This document shows, piece after piece, positions 43,161-50,987 of a DNA stretch of 64,000 bases. The notes under the pieces are model-generated. The model made no database searches. It was not told the DNA's origin and was given only the letters and a program-made list of their open reading frames with translations. The stretch lies in NCBI GenBank assembly GCA_015200345.1, contig CP054187.1, forward strand, positions 186,001-250,000, given 5' to 3'. A program made the position numbers and the translations under genes. This stretch comes from Planctomycetia bacterium. GTDB taxonomy: Bacteria; Planctomycetota; Phycisphaerae; UBA1845; UTPLA1. Numbering within the stretch: the stretch's first letter is position 1; each line of letters begins with the position of its first letter.

Positions 43161-43279
43161 ATGAGTTGACAGCTCTGGTTGCGGCTTCGCCGTGACGGGG
43201 ATGCGCTCGCCATCCTGCTCATGGTGCTGCGCCGGCCGCGACGGCCACCGCAGACCACTGACTATTACAAGCTCTTTCA

Positions 43280-43440
43280 CCCCTCTCCCTTTCATACAAC
43301 TGTTTAAAAACCCCTCTCCCTTTCATGCAAGCTCTCTCTTTCAAAACCCCCTCTCCCTTTCAGGGAGAGGGTCGGGGTGAGGTGAATCCTTTCGTTTGAG
43401 CTACTTTCCCCTCACCCAACCTCTCCCCAGGGGAGAGGAG
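43280..43440. repeat. CCCTCTCCC/GGGAGAGGG intergenic hairpin repeats
   Basis: Three copies of CCCCTCTCCCTTTCA lie at 43280-43294, 43311-43325 and 43348-43362. The third copy forms a perfect 9-bp hairpin CCCTCTCCC-TTTCA-GGGAGAGGG (43349-43371). Another hairpin, CCTCTCCCC-A-GGGGAGAGG, lies near 43420-43439, joined by TCGGGGTGAGG and CCCCTCACCC. The set resembles dispersed intergenic palindromic repeats. It abuts the target site of the IS element. Confidence 0.75.
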
Positions 43441-43444
43441 TTTG

Positions 43445-44398
43445 AAACCAGTTTGCTTCGTTGAAAACATCTTGACTTCGAGGCGTTGATTTTGTAAACG
43501 CCGTTCATGGCGAAGAACACCAATCTCCTGCTGAACGTCGCAACGCTGAGCATGAAGGTCGCCGGGCGGTGCCTGCTGCCGTACGGCCACCCGAAGAGTC
43601 CGCATAAGTTCACGCAGCGGCAACTGATGACCTGCCCGGTGCTGCGGGCTTATACCAAGACCACCTATCGCGGGGTGATTGAACTGCTCGAAGCCTCGGG
43701 CCAGCTTCGCCGCATTCTGTGCATGGAGCGGCTGCCGCACTACTCGACGCTCAAGAAGTTCGCTGATCGCACGGTGATTCCGGAGATTCCTGGATTCCTG
43801 CTGCAAGAGATTCTGCGTGAGGTGGGTGACCAGAGCGACGAAGTGGCGATGGATTCGACGGGTCTGGAGACCTCGTCGGCCAGCGCTCACTACGTCAGCC
43901 GCAGCGGGCGGCAGCGCCAGCAGTACGTGAAGGTGTCGGCGTCTGTGACCTGCAAGAGCATGCTGGCGGCGGGTCTGGTCGTCGGCTGGGGCCGGGCAAC
44001 GACAAGGCTGAAGCGCGCTGGCTCCTGACGGAAACCGCCCAGAAGCTGCGCCCGAAGTATTTGTACGCGGATGCCGGCTACGATGCGGAGTGGGTTCATA
44101 CGTACTGTCGTGAGACGTGGGGCGTGCGCAGTTACATCCCGCCGGCGGTGCATCGCCGCGATGGCGGCGTGAACGGTCGCTACCGATCGCAGATGACGCG
44201 GCTGCCGAAGCGGTATGGTCGTCGCTGGCATGTCGAGTCCTTCTTCAGCGGGCTCAAACGCACCATGGGATCGCACCTGAACGCCCGCACAGAACGCGGT
44301 CTGTTCACCGAAGCAGCGATCCGCGTCCTGGCCTACACCCTCCGGCGATAGCCGGGGGCAAATTCGCAGCAGATGTTGTCAACAGAGCAAAACCAGTT
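43445..44398 (+). mobile_element. IS903-like insertion sequence (IS5 family) with 9-bp target duplication
   Basis: The element spans 43454-44389 (936 bp). Its ends are 19-bp imperfect inverted repeats: left TGCTTCGTTGAAAACATCT, right (reversed) TGCTCTGTTGACAACATCT, 16 of 19 matching. The same 9 bases, AAACCAGTT, flank both ends (43445-43453 and 44390-44398) as a target-site duplication. The ends resemble the IS903 termini as I recall them, and a 9-bp duplication fits that group. The single transposase frame inside is broken by a frameshift. Confidence 0.85.
43507..44351 (+). pseudogene. IS5-family DDE transposase with a -1 frameshift
   Basis: The first frame runs from ATG 43507 to a stop at 44028 and carries the first catalytic aspartate in VAMDSTGLETSS. 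The second frame continues to 44351 with the second aspartate in YLYADAGYDAEW and the glutamate in WHVESFFSGLKRTMG. Together they give ~281 residues, the size of an IS5-type transposase. The frames join near 43987-43996 at GGCTGGGGCCGGGCAAC. Adding one G to the GGGG run restores GWGPGNDKAEARWLL. No canonical slippery heptamer is present, so a disabling deletion is more likely than programmed frameshifting. Confidence 0.8.
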
Positions 44399-44436
44399 CT
44401 AGCCATTGTCCACTGGCCGCTGCCCTGCGGCCCTTT

Positions 44437-44577
44437 GCTCACGGCTGACGGTTCACGGCTACTGTCTGAACCACGGCTCACGGCCACGACTTGGCACACG
44501 ACCTACGACTCACGGCTATTGGCTCACGGCTTCTGGCATACGACTGACGGTTCACGGCTTCTATCCGGCACACGGCC
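44437..44577. repeat. degenerate CACGGC repeat patch
   Basis: Within ~140 bp the hexamer CACGGC occurs eight times with uneven spacing. A 16-mer CTGACGGTTCACGGCT occurs exactly twice, at 44445-44460 and 44544-44559. Variants ACTCACGGCTATTGGCTCACGGCTTCTGG link them. The units are too short and irregular for CRISPR. The patch sits between the IS element and the promoter of the pectate-lyase-like gene. Confidence 0.7.
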
Positions 44578-44655
44578 ACTGCTTCTACGTGGCGTGCGGT
44601 TACCGGCGGCGGGCACAGGGCTTATGGCAAATCGCAAACAGTCCGAAAATTTCCC

Positions 44656-44685
44656 TTGACACGCCTTCGGCAACTGTGTTATACT
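44656..44685 (+). promoter_or_regulatory. strong extended -10 promoter for the pectate-lyase-like gene
   Basis: A perfect TTGACA (44656-44661) and TATACT (44680-44685) lie 18 nt apart, with TG one base before the -10 (TGTTATACT). The predicted start of transcription is near 44692, about 90 nt ahead of ATG 44782. Confidence 0.7.
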
Positions 44686-44781
44686 GCTGTCATCTTGTGG
44701 AGGCGGGCTTGCCGCCCACCGGGCAATCGGGCGGCCAGCAGTGTGCCATTGGCGCGTCGTTGGACGCAGGAGGCCCAACCA

Positions 44782-44853
44782 ATGGACCGACGTAGCACGC
44801 TTCGACCCGTAGCTGTTCTCTCTCTCTCTCTCTCTCTCTCATGCTCTGCGCGC
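44782..44853 (+). other. interrupted signal-peptide leader of the pectate-lyase-like gene
   Basis: ATG 44782 has a perfect AGGAGG 8 nt upstream (44768-44773), far better than any signal at the downstream ATG 44841. It encodes MDRRSTLRPVAVLSLSLS, then goes out of frame in the TC tract and stops at TGA 44854. Removing one TC unit joins it to the downstream frame. This gives a two-arginine n-region, a hydrophobic core continuing into LSLSLMLCALTI, and a cleavage site near STVA-ED, which is a full signal peptide. Confidence 0.75.
44817..44840 (+). repeat. (TC)12 simple-sequence repeat, candidate phase-variation switch
   Basis: Twelve perfect TC units lie inside the signal-peptide codons. With 12 units, translation from ATG 44782 ends after 24 codons. 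With 11 or 14 units the frame would continue into the 1.7-kb secreted protein. Dinucleotide tracts of this length slip readily during replication. Confidence 0.75.
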
Positions 44854-46535
44854 TGACCATTCGATCCACGGTCGCTGAAGACCCGCCACCGGGCGGCAAT
44901 ACCGAGCCGCCGTACGGACAGCCGCTGTGTGGCGCGGTGCCGGTGGAGGGCACCCCGGTCTTCACAGGCGCCATGGGCTGGGCCAAGTACGCATTTCACA
45001 ACCCGCCGCAGAACTACAACCCGAACACTTGGTATGAAGTGACCCACCCAGGGGATTATCTTCCGGGCGTAGAGACGCCCATTCAGCACACGCTTCGCTA
45101 CGCCATCGAACAATTGACCGGCCCGCGGAATATCAAGGTGCTGGTCAACGGGACCATCAAGCTCAAGAGCCGGCTTAGCATGGATGACCAGTCTTACGTG
45201 AAAATCACCGGCGAGTACGCCACCGGGATCGGCCCGACGGTGACCGGCGACGAGTTCCGCATCAAGGACTGCAACAACATCGTGCTGCGGTACCTGCGCT
45301 TTCGCTCCGCCGAGGACCCGACAAGCTACCACTGTGCCCGTTCGCTGCTGATCCTTGGCGAGGACGAAGGCTGCAACGACATCATCGTGGATCACTGCTC
45401 CATCGGCGCATCGCGTGATGACAACATCTCTGTCTATGGCAAACTTTGCCGCGTCACGGTCCAGAACTGCATCATCGGCGGCGGGGTTATGAGCATTTCC
45501 AAAGCCGGGATCGGATCAGGAGGACTGGCCTCAAATGAACACGAGCGATTGACCTATTGTCGGAACCTGATCACGAACACCAAGGAGCGGCAGTTGCACT
45601 TTTCCGGCCATGGAAGAGTCGATTTTTTCAATAACGTGGTGTCGATCAACAAATGGGCGATTGAACTTGCTTCGGATAACGGAACGGACAGCCCCAAGAT
45701 CAACATCATCAATAATCAGTTTGAAACAGCCAACGCATGGACGCGCGGCACCTACTTTGAAGACCCCATCCGTGCCAGAATCATCAATGCGCCGACCAAC
45801 CCGCCGACTTCCTATTCCGCGCATTTGCCGAAGAGCACGAACGAACATTCAATCTTTGTCAGTGGCAACCGTTACCGCCGATACAATCCTGTCGAATCAC
45901 AATATGAAGAGCCGTACCTGCTCGAGGATTTTCCCCAGTGGGCGATGACGTACGACTTCAACAACAACGCCGGCCATTCAAATCCGCTGCCGGGTGAGAC
46001 CGATTTCCCGACGGTCCTTGCAAAGTCGACTGCCTTCGACATGCCAAGCGACACGATCCTCGACACGGAGGACGTGAAGGATCACGTGTTGGCCAACGCG
46101 GGATGCCGGCTGCCGGTGAGCGGCCAAGTCCTGGACGAACATGATAAGGACCTCGTCGACGCCGCCGAAGTCGGCGACCGATTGTATAAAGAAGACGAGG
46201 GGGACAACAACGGCTTCCCCGGAACACCAATTTTGGTCTCGCCCGCGGACGAAGCCACTGGCGTCTCGACGACCGTCACGCTCTCGTGGGCCGCGAGCGA
46301 TGAGACGAATTGCTATCTAATTGCATTTGGAACTTTGAACCCACCCTCAATCAATCACGCATGTCAAGTATCGGATCCTTGTTGCGCGACTCCGACGCAA
46401 TGCTGTACACCGGACACGGAATTTGAGCTTTCTGGCTTGCAGCCGAACACAACTTATTACTGGCAGGTGTACGCCAAGAACCCGTGCAGCATTGTTCCCA
46501 GTGCCAACGTTCGATCATTTACAACGGGGTCCTAA
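44841..46535 (+). CDS. secreted pectate-lyase-fold protein with FN3-like C-terminus
   Basis: The open frame from ATG 44841 gives 564 residues, but the true start is probably ATG 44782, now out of frame by the (TC)12 tract. Residues ~60-330 form a right-handed parallel beta-helix like polysaccharide lyase family 1: IIVDHCSIGASRDDNISVYG, RVTVQNCIIGGG, and RLTYCRNLITNTKERQ-LHF leading to VDFFNNVV. The Asp-rich strand end and the Arg of ERQ fit the catalytic region. A linker leads to a fibronectin-III-like domain (TPILVSPADEATGVSTTVTL to TTYYWQVYAKNP). It likely degrades plant or algal pectin-type polymers outside the cell. Confidence 0.8.
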   Translation: MLCALTIRSTVAEDPPPGGNTEPPYGQPLCGAVPVEGTPVFTGAMGWAKYAFHNPPQNYNPNTWYEVTHPGDYLPGVETPIQHTLRYAIEQLTGPRNIKVLVNGTIKLKSRLSMDDQSYVKITGEYATGIGPTVTGDEFRIKDCNNIVLRYLRFRSAEDPTSYHCARSLLILGEDEGCNDIIVDHCSIGASRDDNISVYGKLCRVTVQNCIIGGGVMSISKAGIGSGGLASNEHERLTYCRNLITNTKERQLHFSGHGRVDFFNNVVSINKWAIELASDNGTDSPKINIINNQFETANAWTRGTYFEDPIRARIINAPTNPPTSYSAHLPKSTNEHSIFVSGNRYRRYNPVESQYEEPYLLEDFPQWAMTYDFNNNAGHSNPLPGETDFPTVLAKSTAFDMPSDTILDTEDVKDHVLANAGCRLPVSGQVLDEHDKDLVDAAEVGDRLYKEDEGDNNGFPGTPILVSPADEATGVSTTVTLSWAASDETNCYLIAFGTLNPPSINHACQVSDPCCATPTQCCTPDTEFELSGLQPNTTYYWQVYAKNPCSIVPSANVRSFTTGS

Positions 46536-46538
46536 TCC

Positions 46539-47276
46539 ATGGAGGCTTCGACCATGCTCTTGCGTCATACGTGCAGCATTCTCTTTTTCACCCTTGCATT
46601 CGCCAATCCGAGTTTCGGAGTAATCTGGGTTTGGCAGAATGCCGAACCGCTTACATCAAATACGTTTGTCCAGTCTCAGGGTAACCTTGGTTCGTCCCTG
46701 TTTCTTCGCTGTGACGCGACGGCTGAACTATGCAAGTGGCGAATCACGACGCGAATGCGCGTCGATAGTGGTTACTCAACCGCCTACTCGCTTTGGATCC
46801 GCGACCCTGCCGGGGCGGCCACCCAGTTAAGCATCTCCGAGACCAGCTTCGTCGGTGCGCCGCACGCAACCACGCTCGTGAATCAGGAGAATACAGGGTT
46901 CTACCTGTCCAACATCTTCGCGACTGTTCTCAACGGCGACCACGTCATCCCCGCCGGGCCGACCATCTACAACCTGCACAGTTACGTTTTGACGTCGCAG
47001 GCCGGTATTGCCCCCGGTACGCTTACACAGCTCCGTGGCGGCTCGGACGGATTCTTCGGGTTCGAACCCGCCGATCCATTTGATAATCGGCACATCGCCG
47101 GCTTCGGTGCCAACCCCGGTTTCCAGATCGCCGGCGGGGAATGGCCCAATCCGGTCATTCACATCAATTACGTCCCCGAGCCAACCACCGCCGCGATGCT
47201 CCTCGCCCCGGCGGTGCTGCTGTTGCGACGGCAGATACGACGCCCGGCTAATACGTCAATGCGCGACCGGCGGTAA
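46539..47276 (+). CDS. PEP-CTERM sorted secreted protein
   Basis: The 245-residue protein has an N-terminal signal (about residues 8-27) and a beta-rich domain. Its C-terminal sorting tail is VPEPTTAAMLLAPAVLLLRR: the VPEP motif, a hydrophobic helix, then a basic cluster. PEP-CTERM tails are processed by exosortase and lead to surface or extracellular-matrix attachment. ATG 46554 is an alternative start. It follows the pectate-lyase-like gene by 3 nt, so its expression would depend on the same promoter. No exosortase gene is in the window. Confidence 0.83.
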   Translation: MEASTMLLRHTCSILFFTLAFANPSFGVIWVWQNAEPLTSNTFVQSQGNLGSSLFLRCDATAELCKWRITTRMRVDSGYSTAYSLWIRDPAGAATQLSISETSFVGAPHATTLVNQENTGFYLSNIFATVLNGDHVIPAGPTIYNLHSYVLTSQAGIAPGTLTQLRGGSDGFFGFEPADPFDNRHIAGFGANPGFQIAGGEWPNPVIHINYVPEPTTAAMLLAPAVLLLRRQIRRPANTSMRDRR

Positions 47277-47379
47277 GTCGATATGTTGCGCGGGTTCGGT
47301 CAACGTGAAAGCCCACGGCGGCGATGAACAGGCCATCGCGACAACCGTGGGCTTCGGATTCAAACGCGTGTTGGGGGGA

Positions 47380-47592
47380 TCAGTCGATGATCCACTTGCT
47401 GGCGCGCAGGGGTCGCCGGGTTTGGAAGAACAGCGCAAGGTCATCCACCATCATGCGGGCGTCGTAGTCCGCCACGCGGCTGATCTGCCGGTTGTTTTCC
47501 TGTTGAGTCGTTCCCACGCCGCAGCCCCCGAGCACCGGGACAATCGCCGCGATCGCGAGCACCAGACACAGAAACCTTCGCATCGAATTCAT
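47380..47592 (-). CDS. small predicted lipoprotein
   Basis: From ATG 47592 the protein has 70 residues, with a signal ending in the lipobox VLGGC and a ~45-residue polar mature part. A GGAGG lies about 10 nt upstream; a GTG one codon earlier is equally possible. No family is recognised. Confidence 0.55.
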   Translation of the reverse strand: MNSMRRFLCLVLAIAAIVPVLGGCGVGTTQQENNRQISRVADYDARMMVDDLALFFQTRRPLRASKWIID

Positions 47593-47673
47593 CACGACGA
47601 ATCCTCCCACTTCAACCAGGCAGTTCGCTTTCCCCAATTGTCGGCGGGAGCAGGGTGCTCCCGAATCGGCCGG

Positions 47674-48315
47674 TTATGCCGGCCGGGCAGGCAGGTTGTT
47701 CACGACGGTTAATTGTATCGTCGACGAGCCGGAAGGGTCAATCGCGGCCGGTCTTAAACTGCCGGCAGCGGGGCCTGGATGCCTTGAACCCGAAGCGGCG
47801 GTGGAAAAGACACTTAGCGCCGATAACCATTCCTCATACCGATATTGAATTCCCTGGTCCGCCATGAACTGTTTCAGTTCGCGCAGGCGGGCTTCATAGA
47901 ATTCATTCTGCCACGCCTGGGCCTGGGGATCGCAGAAATAAACACGACAGCCCAGCGGACGGAACTCGCGGGCAGTACAAACGCCATCAACCTGCCACGG
48001 GCAACGGCCCGCCGCTGGTTCCGCCGACAGCCAGCGATCCGCGTAGGCCCGACGAAATGCCGCGACCTCGATCGGCGTCACAAAGAGCCGGTGGCCGGCC
48101 CGCGCAAAGTTGCAGCAATGCCCCCGATTCGTGCAACGCGGCTGGTACTCGGCCAGAGCCTCGTCAACCCGCTGATAGAAACCACGAAGGAAGTCGATGA
48201 CGTCCGGTTGTGCCGACAGGCGATCGAACTCTTGCCGGCGCTCGGCGGATTCGTCGTCATCATGCGGAATCCACCGCTTGAATTCACGCGAGTCTTGATC
48301 TCCAGGCGCGCTCAT
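47674..48315 (-). CDS. YkgJ-type Cys-cluster protein
   Basis: The 213-residue cytosolic protein carries the YkgJ/UPF0153 zinc- or iron-binding cysteine pattern: CTNRGHCCNF near residue 60, then CPWQVDGVCTAREFRPLGCR and VYFCDPQ. ATG 48315 overlaps the stop of the second Cys-cluster gene by 4 nt, so the pair is co-translated. The ~40-residue C-terminal tail is Pro/Ser/Ala-rich. The role of the family is poorly known. Confidence 0.8.
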   Translation of the reverse strand: MSAPGDQDSREFKRWIPHDDDESAERRQEFDRLSAQPDVIDFLRGFYQRVDEALAEYQPRCTNRGHCCNFARAGHRLFVTPIEVAAFRRAYADRWLSAEPAAGRCPWQVDGVCTAREFRPLGCRVYFCDPQAQAWQNEFYEARLRELKQFMADQGIQYRYEEWLSALSVFSTAASGSRHPGPAAGSLRPAAIDPSGSSTIQLTVVNNLPARPA

Positions 48316-48773
48316 CGTTCCGCATCCTCCCAGCGCACGGCGTTGACGCGCACCTGAATCTGCACGAGCGAATACTGCCGTCCCCGGTTCATGCCAGGGC
48401 ATCCTTGAGCTGCCTCATCCCAGGCTTCGGGTGATTCAAGATTGATGTCCCAAAAGGGCCACGTGCGGCATTGCAGCGGGCGTACGGGATAAATCGAACA
48501 GATCCGCTTGCCGTTCTCCGTTTTCAGGAAACAGCAATCGCCGGACTTCTTGTCTTCCGTGAGGGAGTAGCGACGACCAACCCTTCGAAGATGCTGCGGC
48601 GATAACGTATCGTCCGCACGTCCCAGAAACGCGGAGATCCGCTTGATCTCCTCGGGCGTAACGTAAACATAACCCGGCGCGCCGGTGCAGCAGTTACCGC
48701 ACTGGGTGCAGGTGAACTTCAAGCCCTGATCGTACCACGGTTTGGATGGGGGGTTCCGCTTCATGCCGTTCAT
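48312..48773 (-). CDS. YkgJ-type Cys-cluster protein
   Basis: This 153-residue protein has the same cysteine pattern as its downstream neighbour: FTCTQCGNCCTGAPGYVYVT at residues ~20-40, then CCFLKTENGKRICSIYPVRP and LQCRTWPFW. The pattern fits an eight-cysteine metal or iron-sulfur cluster of the YkgJ (UPF0153) family. The two genes overlap by 4 nt yet differ in sequence outside the cysteines, so they are diverged paralogues rather than a recent duplication. Confidence 0.82.
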   Translation of the reverse strand: MNGMKRNPPSKPWYDQGLKFTCTQCGNCCTGAPGYVYVTPEEIKRISAFLGRADDTLSPQHLRRVGRRYSLTEDKKSGDCCFLKTENGKRICSIYPVRPLQCRTWPFWDINLESPEAWDEAAQGCPGMNRGRQYSLVQIQVRVNAVRWEDAER

Positions 48774-48834
48774 TCAAGCCGCACTGGGCGGATATCGAAT
48801 TAAACGGCATCGTACCTCGGTGTTTCTCGTGTCG

Positions 48835-48960
48835 CTATCCCTCTTCTTCCTGGGAAAGTGCCTTGCGATGTTCGTCAACGACCTGATGGTCGTTTGCGCA
48901 GCCGCCCCCCGTGAGCAGCAAGGCAAGAATCAACAGCAGCGGTAAAAGCCGTGCAACCAT
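48835..48960 (-). CDS. very small predicted lipoprotein
   Basis: ATG 48960 follows GGGAG by about 6 nt and encodes 41 residues. These are a signal with a long hydrophobic core (LLPLLLILALLL), the lipobox TGGGC, and a 20-residue acidic tail ending in EEEG. The open frame reaches further upstream, but the signal peptide and ribosome site support this start. Confidence 0.5.
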   Translation of the reverse strand: MVARLLPLLLILALLLTGGGCANDHQVVDEHRKALSQEEEG

Positions 48961-49039
48961 CGGTTCTCCCGGCCTGTGGATACCCACGGGTTTCTCCGGC
49001 TGGTGGATATCCGCCGCATCGATCCCCGATGCGATCGCG

Positions 49040-49198
49040 CTATTCAACCACCATTTCGCCCGGTGAGACGTCCTTGACCTCGCCCTCGGTCTTGATTTCC
49101 TTCTTCTCCGTCACTTTGTGTTCGTTTTCAGAGCAGCCAATACAGAGGCCCAATCCGAAGCAACAGACCAGGCACATGCCAAGAATTCTGCGAATCAT
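49040..49198 (-). CDS. very small predicted lipoprotein
   Basis: The 52-residue protein has a Cys-rich signal (MCLVCCFGLGLCIGC) with a likely lipidated Cys22, and a charged mature tail of ~30 residues (SENEHKVTEKKEIKTEG). It is one of several tiny lipoproteins on this strand and is unrelated in sequence to the one at 48835. No family is recognised. Confidence 0.55.
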   Translation of the reverse strand: MIRRILGMCLVCCFGLGLCIGCSENEHKVTEKKEIKTEGEVKDVSPGEMVVE

Positions 49199-49442
49199 GA
49201 TTCGAGTCCTTTCGTGCGATTTCACCGACAACCAGTCCAGTCGATTCCGTTTCCAACCGGCACGGACACTAAGTACACCCACGATGAGAAGCAGCCTGTG
49301 GCACAGTCGTCTCGCCTGTGATCTACCGGCGGGGCGCCGGCGCCACGCCAGATGAATCATCCTGCGTTTCCACTTAACCGGTCGAGGGACCGCAGCGTCC
49401 CCGCGCTGCGGCCCCGGAATGCCCGCGATCACGTTCGGCGGA

Positions 49443-50759
49443 TTACATCCGCTTGACCTTGATGTAGGTATGGACGATCTCCCAGATCTGCATGGCCGGC
49501 ATCTCCACGGCGACGGTCGCCGTGCCCTCGGCGTCGTATTTGGTGGAGACCACGTACGCGCCTTGGATATACGCCAGCAATTGCGTGTTGATCTCATCAT
49601 GCTCTGCGACGAAGTCCCGCACCGTCGTCGACGAATCGATCTGGAAACCCATCACCTGCTCGGCCAGCCTCCGCTTGGCATCCAATTCCGCTGCGCGGGC
49701 CGCCATGAGCTTGCCCTGCGGCGTATCCGCCTTGTCCGCCGGCGGCACGCCGTTGCCCTCGGCGCGAATCTTCTGGCCGGCCCAATCCGGCAGCTCGATC
49801 TTCGCCGTCTTCACGCATGCGGCGATGGCTTGCGGCCGCGGCACGCCCATGCCGACCGCCTGGAACTTCTGCGATTTGATCTCCTGCGAGACCTTCTCGA
49901 TGTCCATGCCCGTCACGTTGTCGCCTTTGTAATGGCGCTTGTGAAGGCTCTTGATCGTCGTGATGACCTGCTCGGTCGGAACCTCGCACGTTACTTCGAC
50001 GATCAATTCATCATCGTGATAGTAAGCGTCGCCGACCTGGTACGAACCAGTCAGCGTCGCGGCGCATTCCGCGTCGATCACGTCGGACTCGGCCACGAAA
50101 TCACGCACATGAGTCGAACTGCTCACACGCAGACCTTTGATGCGCTCCACCAACTTGCGCTTGGCGTCCAGCTCCGCGGCTCGCTGCGCCATCAGCCGCT
50201 CCTGCGGCGGCACGCTCTTCCACAGCGCAGGAATCACCGGCGGCGGCGCCGTCACGCCGGCCGGCATGGGAATGTCACCGCCGGGAATCCCCGGCGGCAG
50301 TTCCGGTCGCGGCGCGCCCATGCCGACGGCCTTGATGATGTCCTTCTTGTAGTACTGGGTGATCTGACGGAAGTCTTCGGCTTTGAGCTTGTCGCCCTTG
50401 TAATGGCGCTTGTGAATTTCCTTCAGTTCTTCGACCAGCTTGGCGACGGTCACTTCGGCTTCGATTGAACAGGTGCCTTCGGAATCCCACTTGGGCTTGC
50501 CGAATCGCACCCCGCGCACAAAACCGTCAAAGTCAGATCGAATCGTGTCTGACTCGCACACGAAATCGCGGACATGCGTGTCTGACGTGATTTGCAGTCC
50601 CTGGATCGTCTCGCCGAGCTTGCGATAGGCATCGGCCTCGGCGGCGCGCTTGGCCAGCAGCTTGTTCTGGGCATCCCTGGCGGCGTCCTGCGCCGAAACC
50701 AGCGCCGGACAAACCACCAGGCAAGCCACGGCGGCGAAGAGTCGGTTTGTTCGTTTCAT
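49443..50759 (-). CDS. secreted protein with three tandem LPP20-like domains
   Basis: The 438-residue protein has a signal peptide (about residues 1-23) and three copies of an LPP20-type domain, near residues 30-150, 185-308 and 345-438. Each opens with RAAE(A/L)DA-R-L and T-VRDFVxE-D-I. The first two also share HKRHYKGD and AVGMG-PRP near their ends. LPP20 domains occur in outer-membrane or periplasmic proteins such as FlgP and often accompany CsgG/FlgO-like proteins. The CsgG-like gene lies directly upstream on the same strand, which supports a joint envelope role. Confidence 0.82.
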   Translation of the reverse strand: MKRTNRLFAAVACLVVCPALVSAQDAARDAQNKLLAKRAAEADAYRKLGETIQGLQITSDTHVRDFVCESDTIRSDFDGFVRGVRFGKPKWDSEGTCSIEAEVTVAKLVEELKEIHKRHYKGDKLKAEDFRQITQYYKKDIIKAVGMGAPRPELPPGIPGGDIPMPAGVTAPPPVIPALWKSVPPQERLMAQRAAELDAKRKLVERIKGLRVSSSTHVRDFVAESDVIDAECAATLTGSYQVGDAYYHDDELIVEVTCEVPTEQVITTIKSLHKRHYKGDNVTGMDIEKVSQEIKSQKFQAVGMGVPRPQAIAACVKTAKIELPDWAGQKIRAEGNGVPPADKADTPQGKLMAARAAELDAKRRLAEQVMGFQIDSSTTVRDFVAEHDEINTQLLAYIQGAYVVSTKYDAEGTATVAVEMPAMQIWEIVHTYIKVKRM

Positions 50760-50987
50760 CGTGGTGTTCTCCTTGGGTCGAGGGATGGAGCGGCCCCCCG
50801 GCGGTGTCGCCGGGAAGGACCGGACCGTTGATATCAAGCGAATGGGCGCGGCAGGGAATCCTCCGCGTTGGCAAGTCATCATGGCGGAATAGACACGGCG
50901 GACGATCAAAGGTTGGTACGCCTCCCTTCTCCGCGGAAAGCATCCCACCGCCTGCTCGACGGATCCATGGGATCGCGTATCGGCCGA

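Noticed and set aside
43980-44060. Programmed -1 frameshift in the IS transposase
   Set aside because: No X-XXY-YYZ slippery heptamer is present at the frame junction. One missing G in a GGGG run is a simpler explanation, though not proven.
44437-44577. CRISPR array
   Set aside because: Repeat units are only 6-16 nt, irregularly spaced and without distinct spacers, and no cas gene is nearby.
48742-48945. 67-codon plus-strand membrane-like frame
   Set aside because: It is the mirror of a small lipoprotein gene and the start of a Cys-cluster gene. The minus-strand readings have ribosome sites and lipobox or cysteine motifs, and this one has none.
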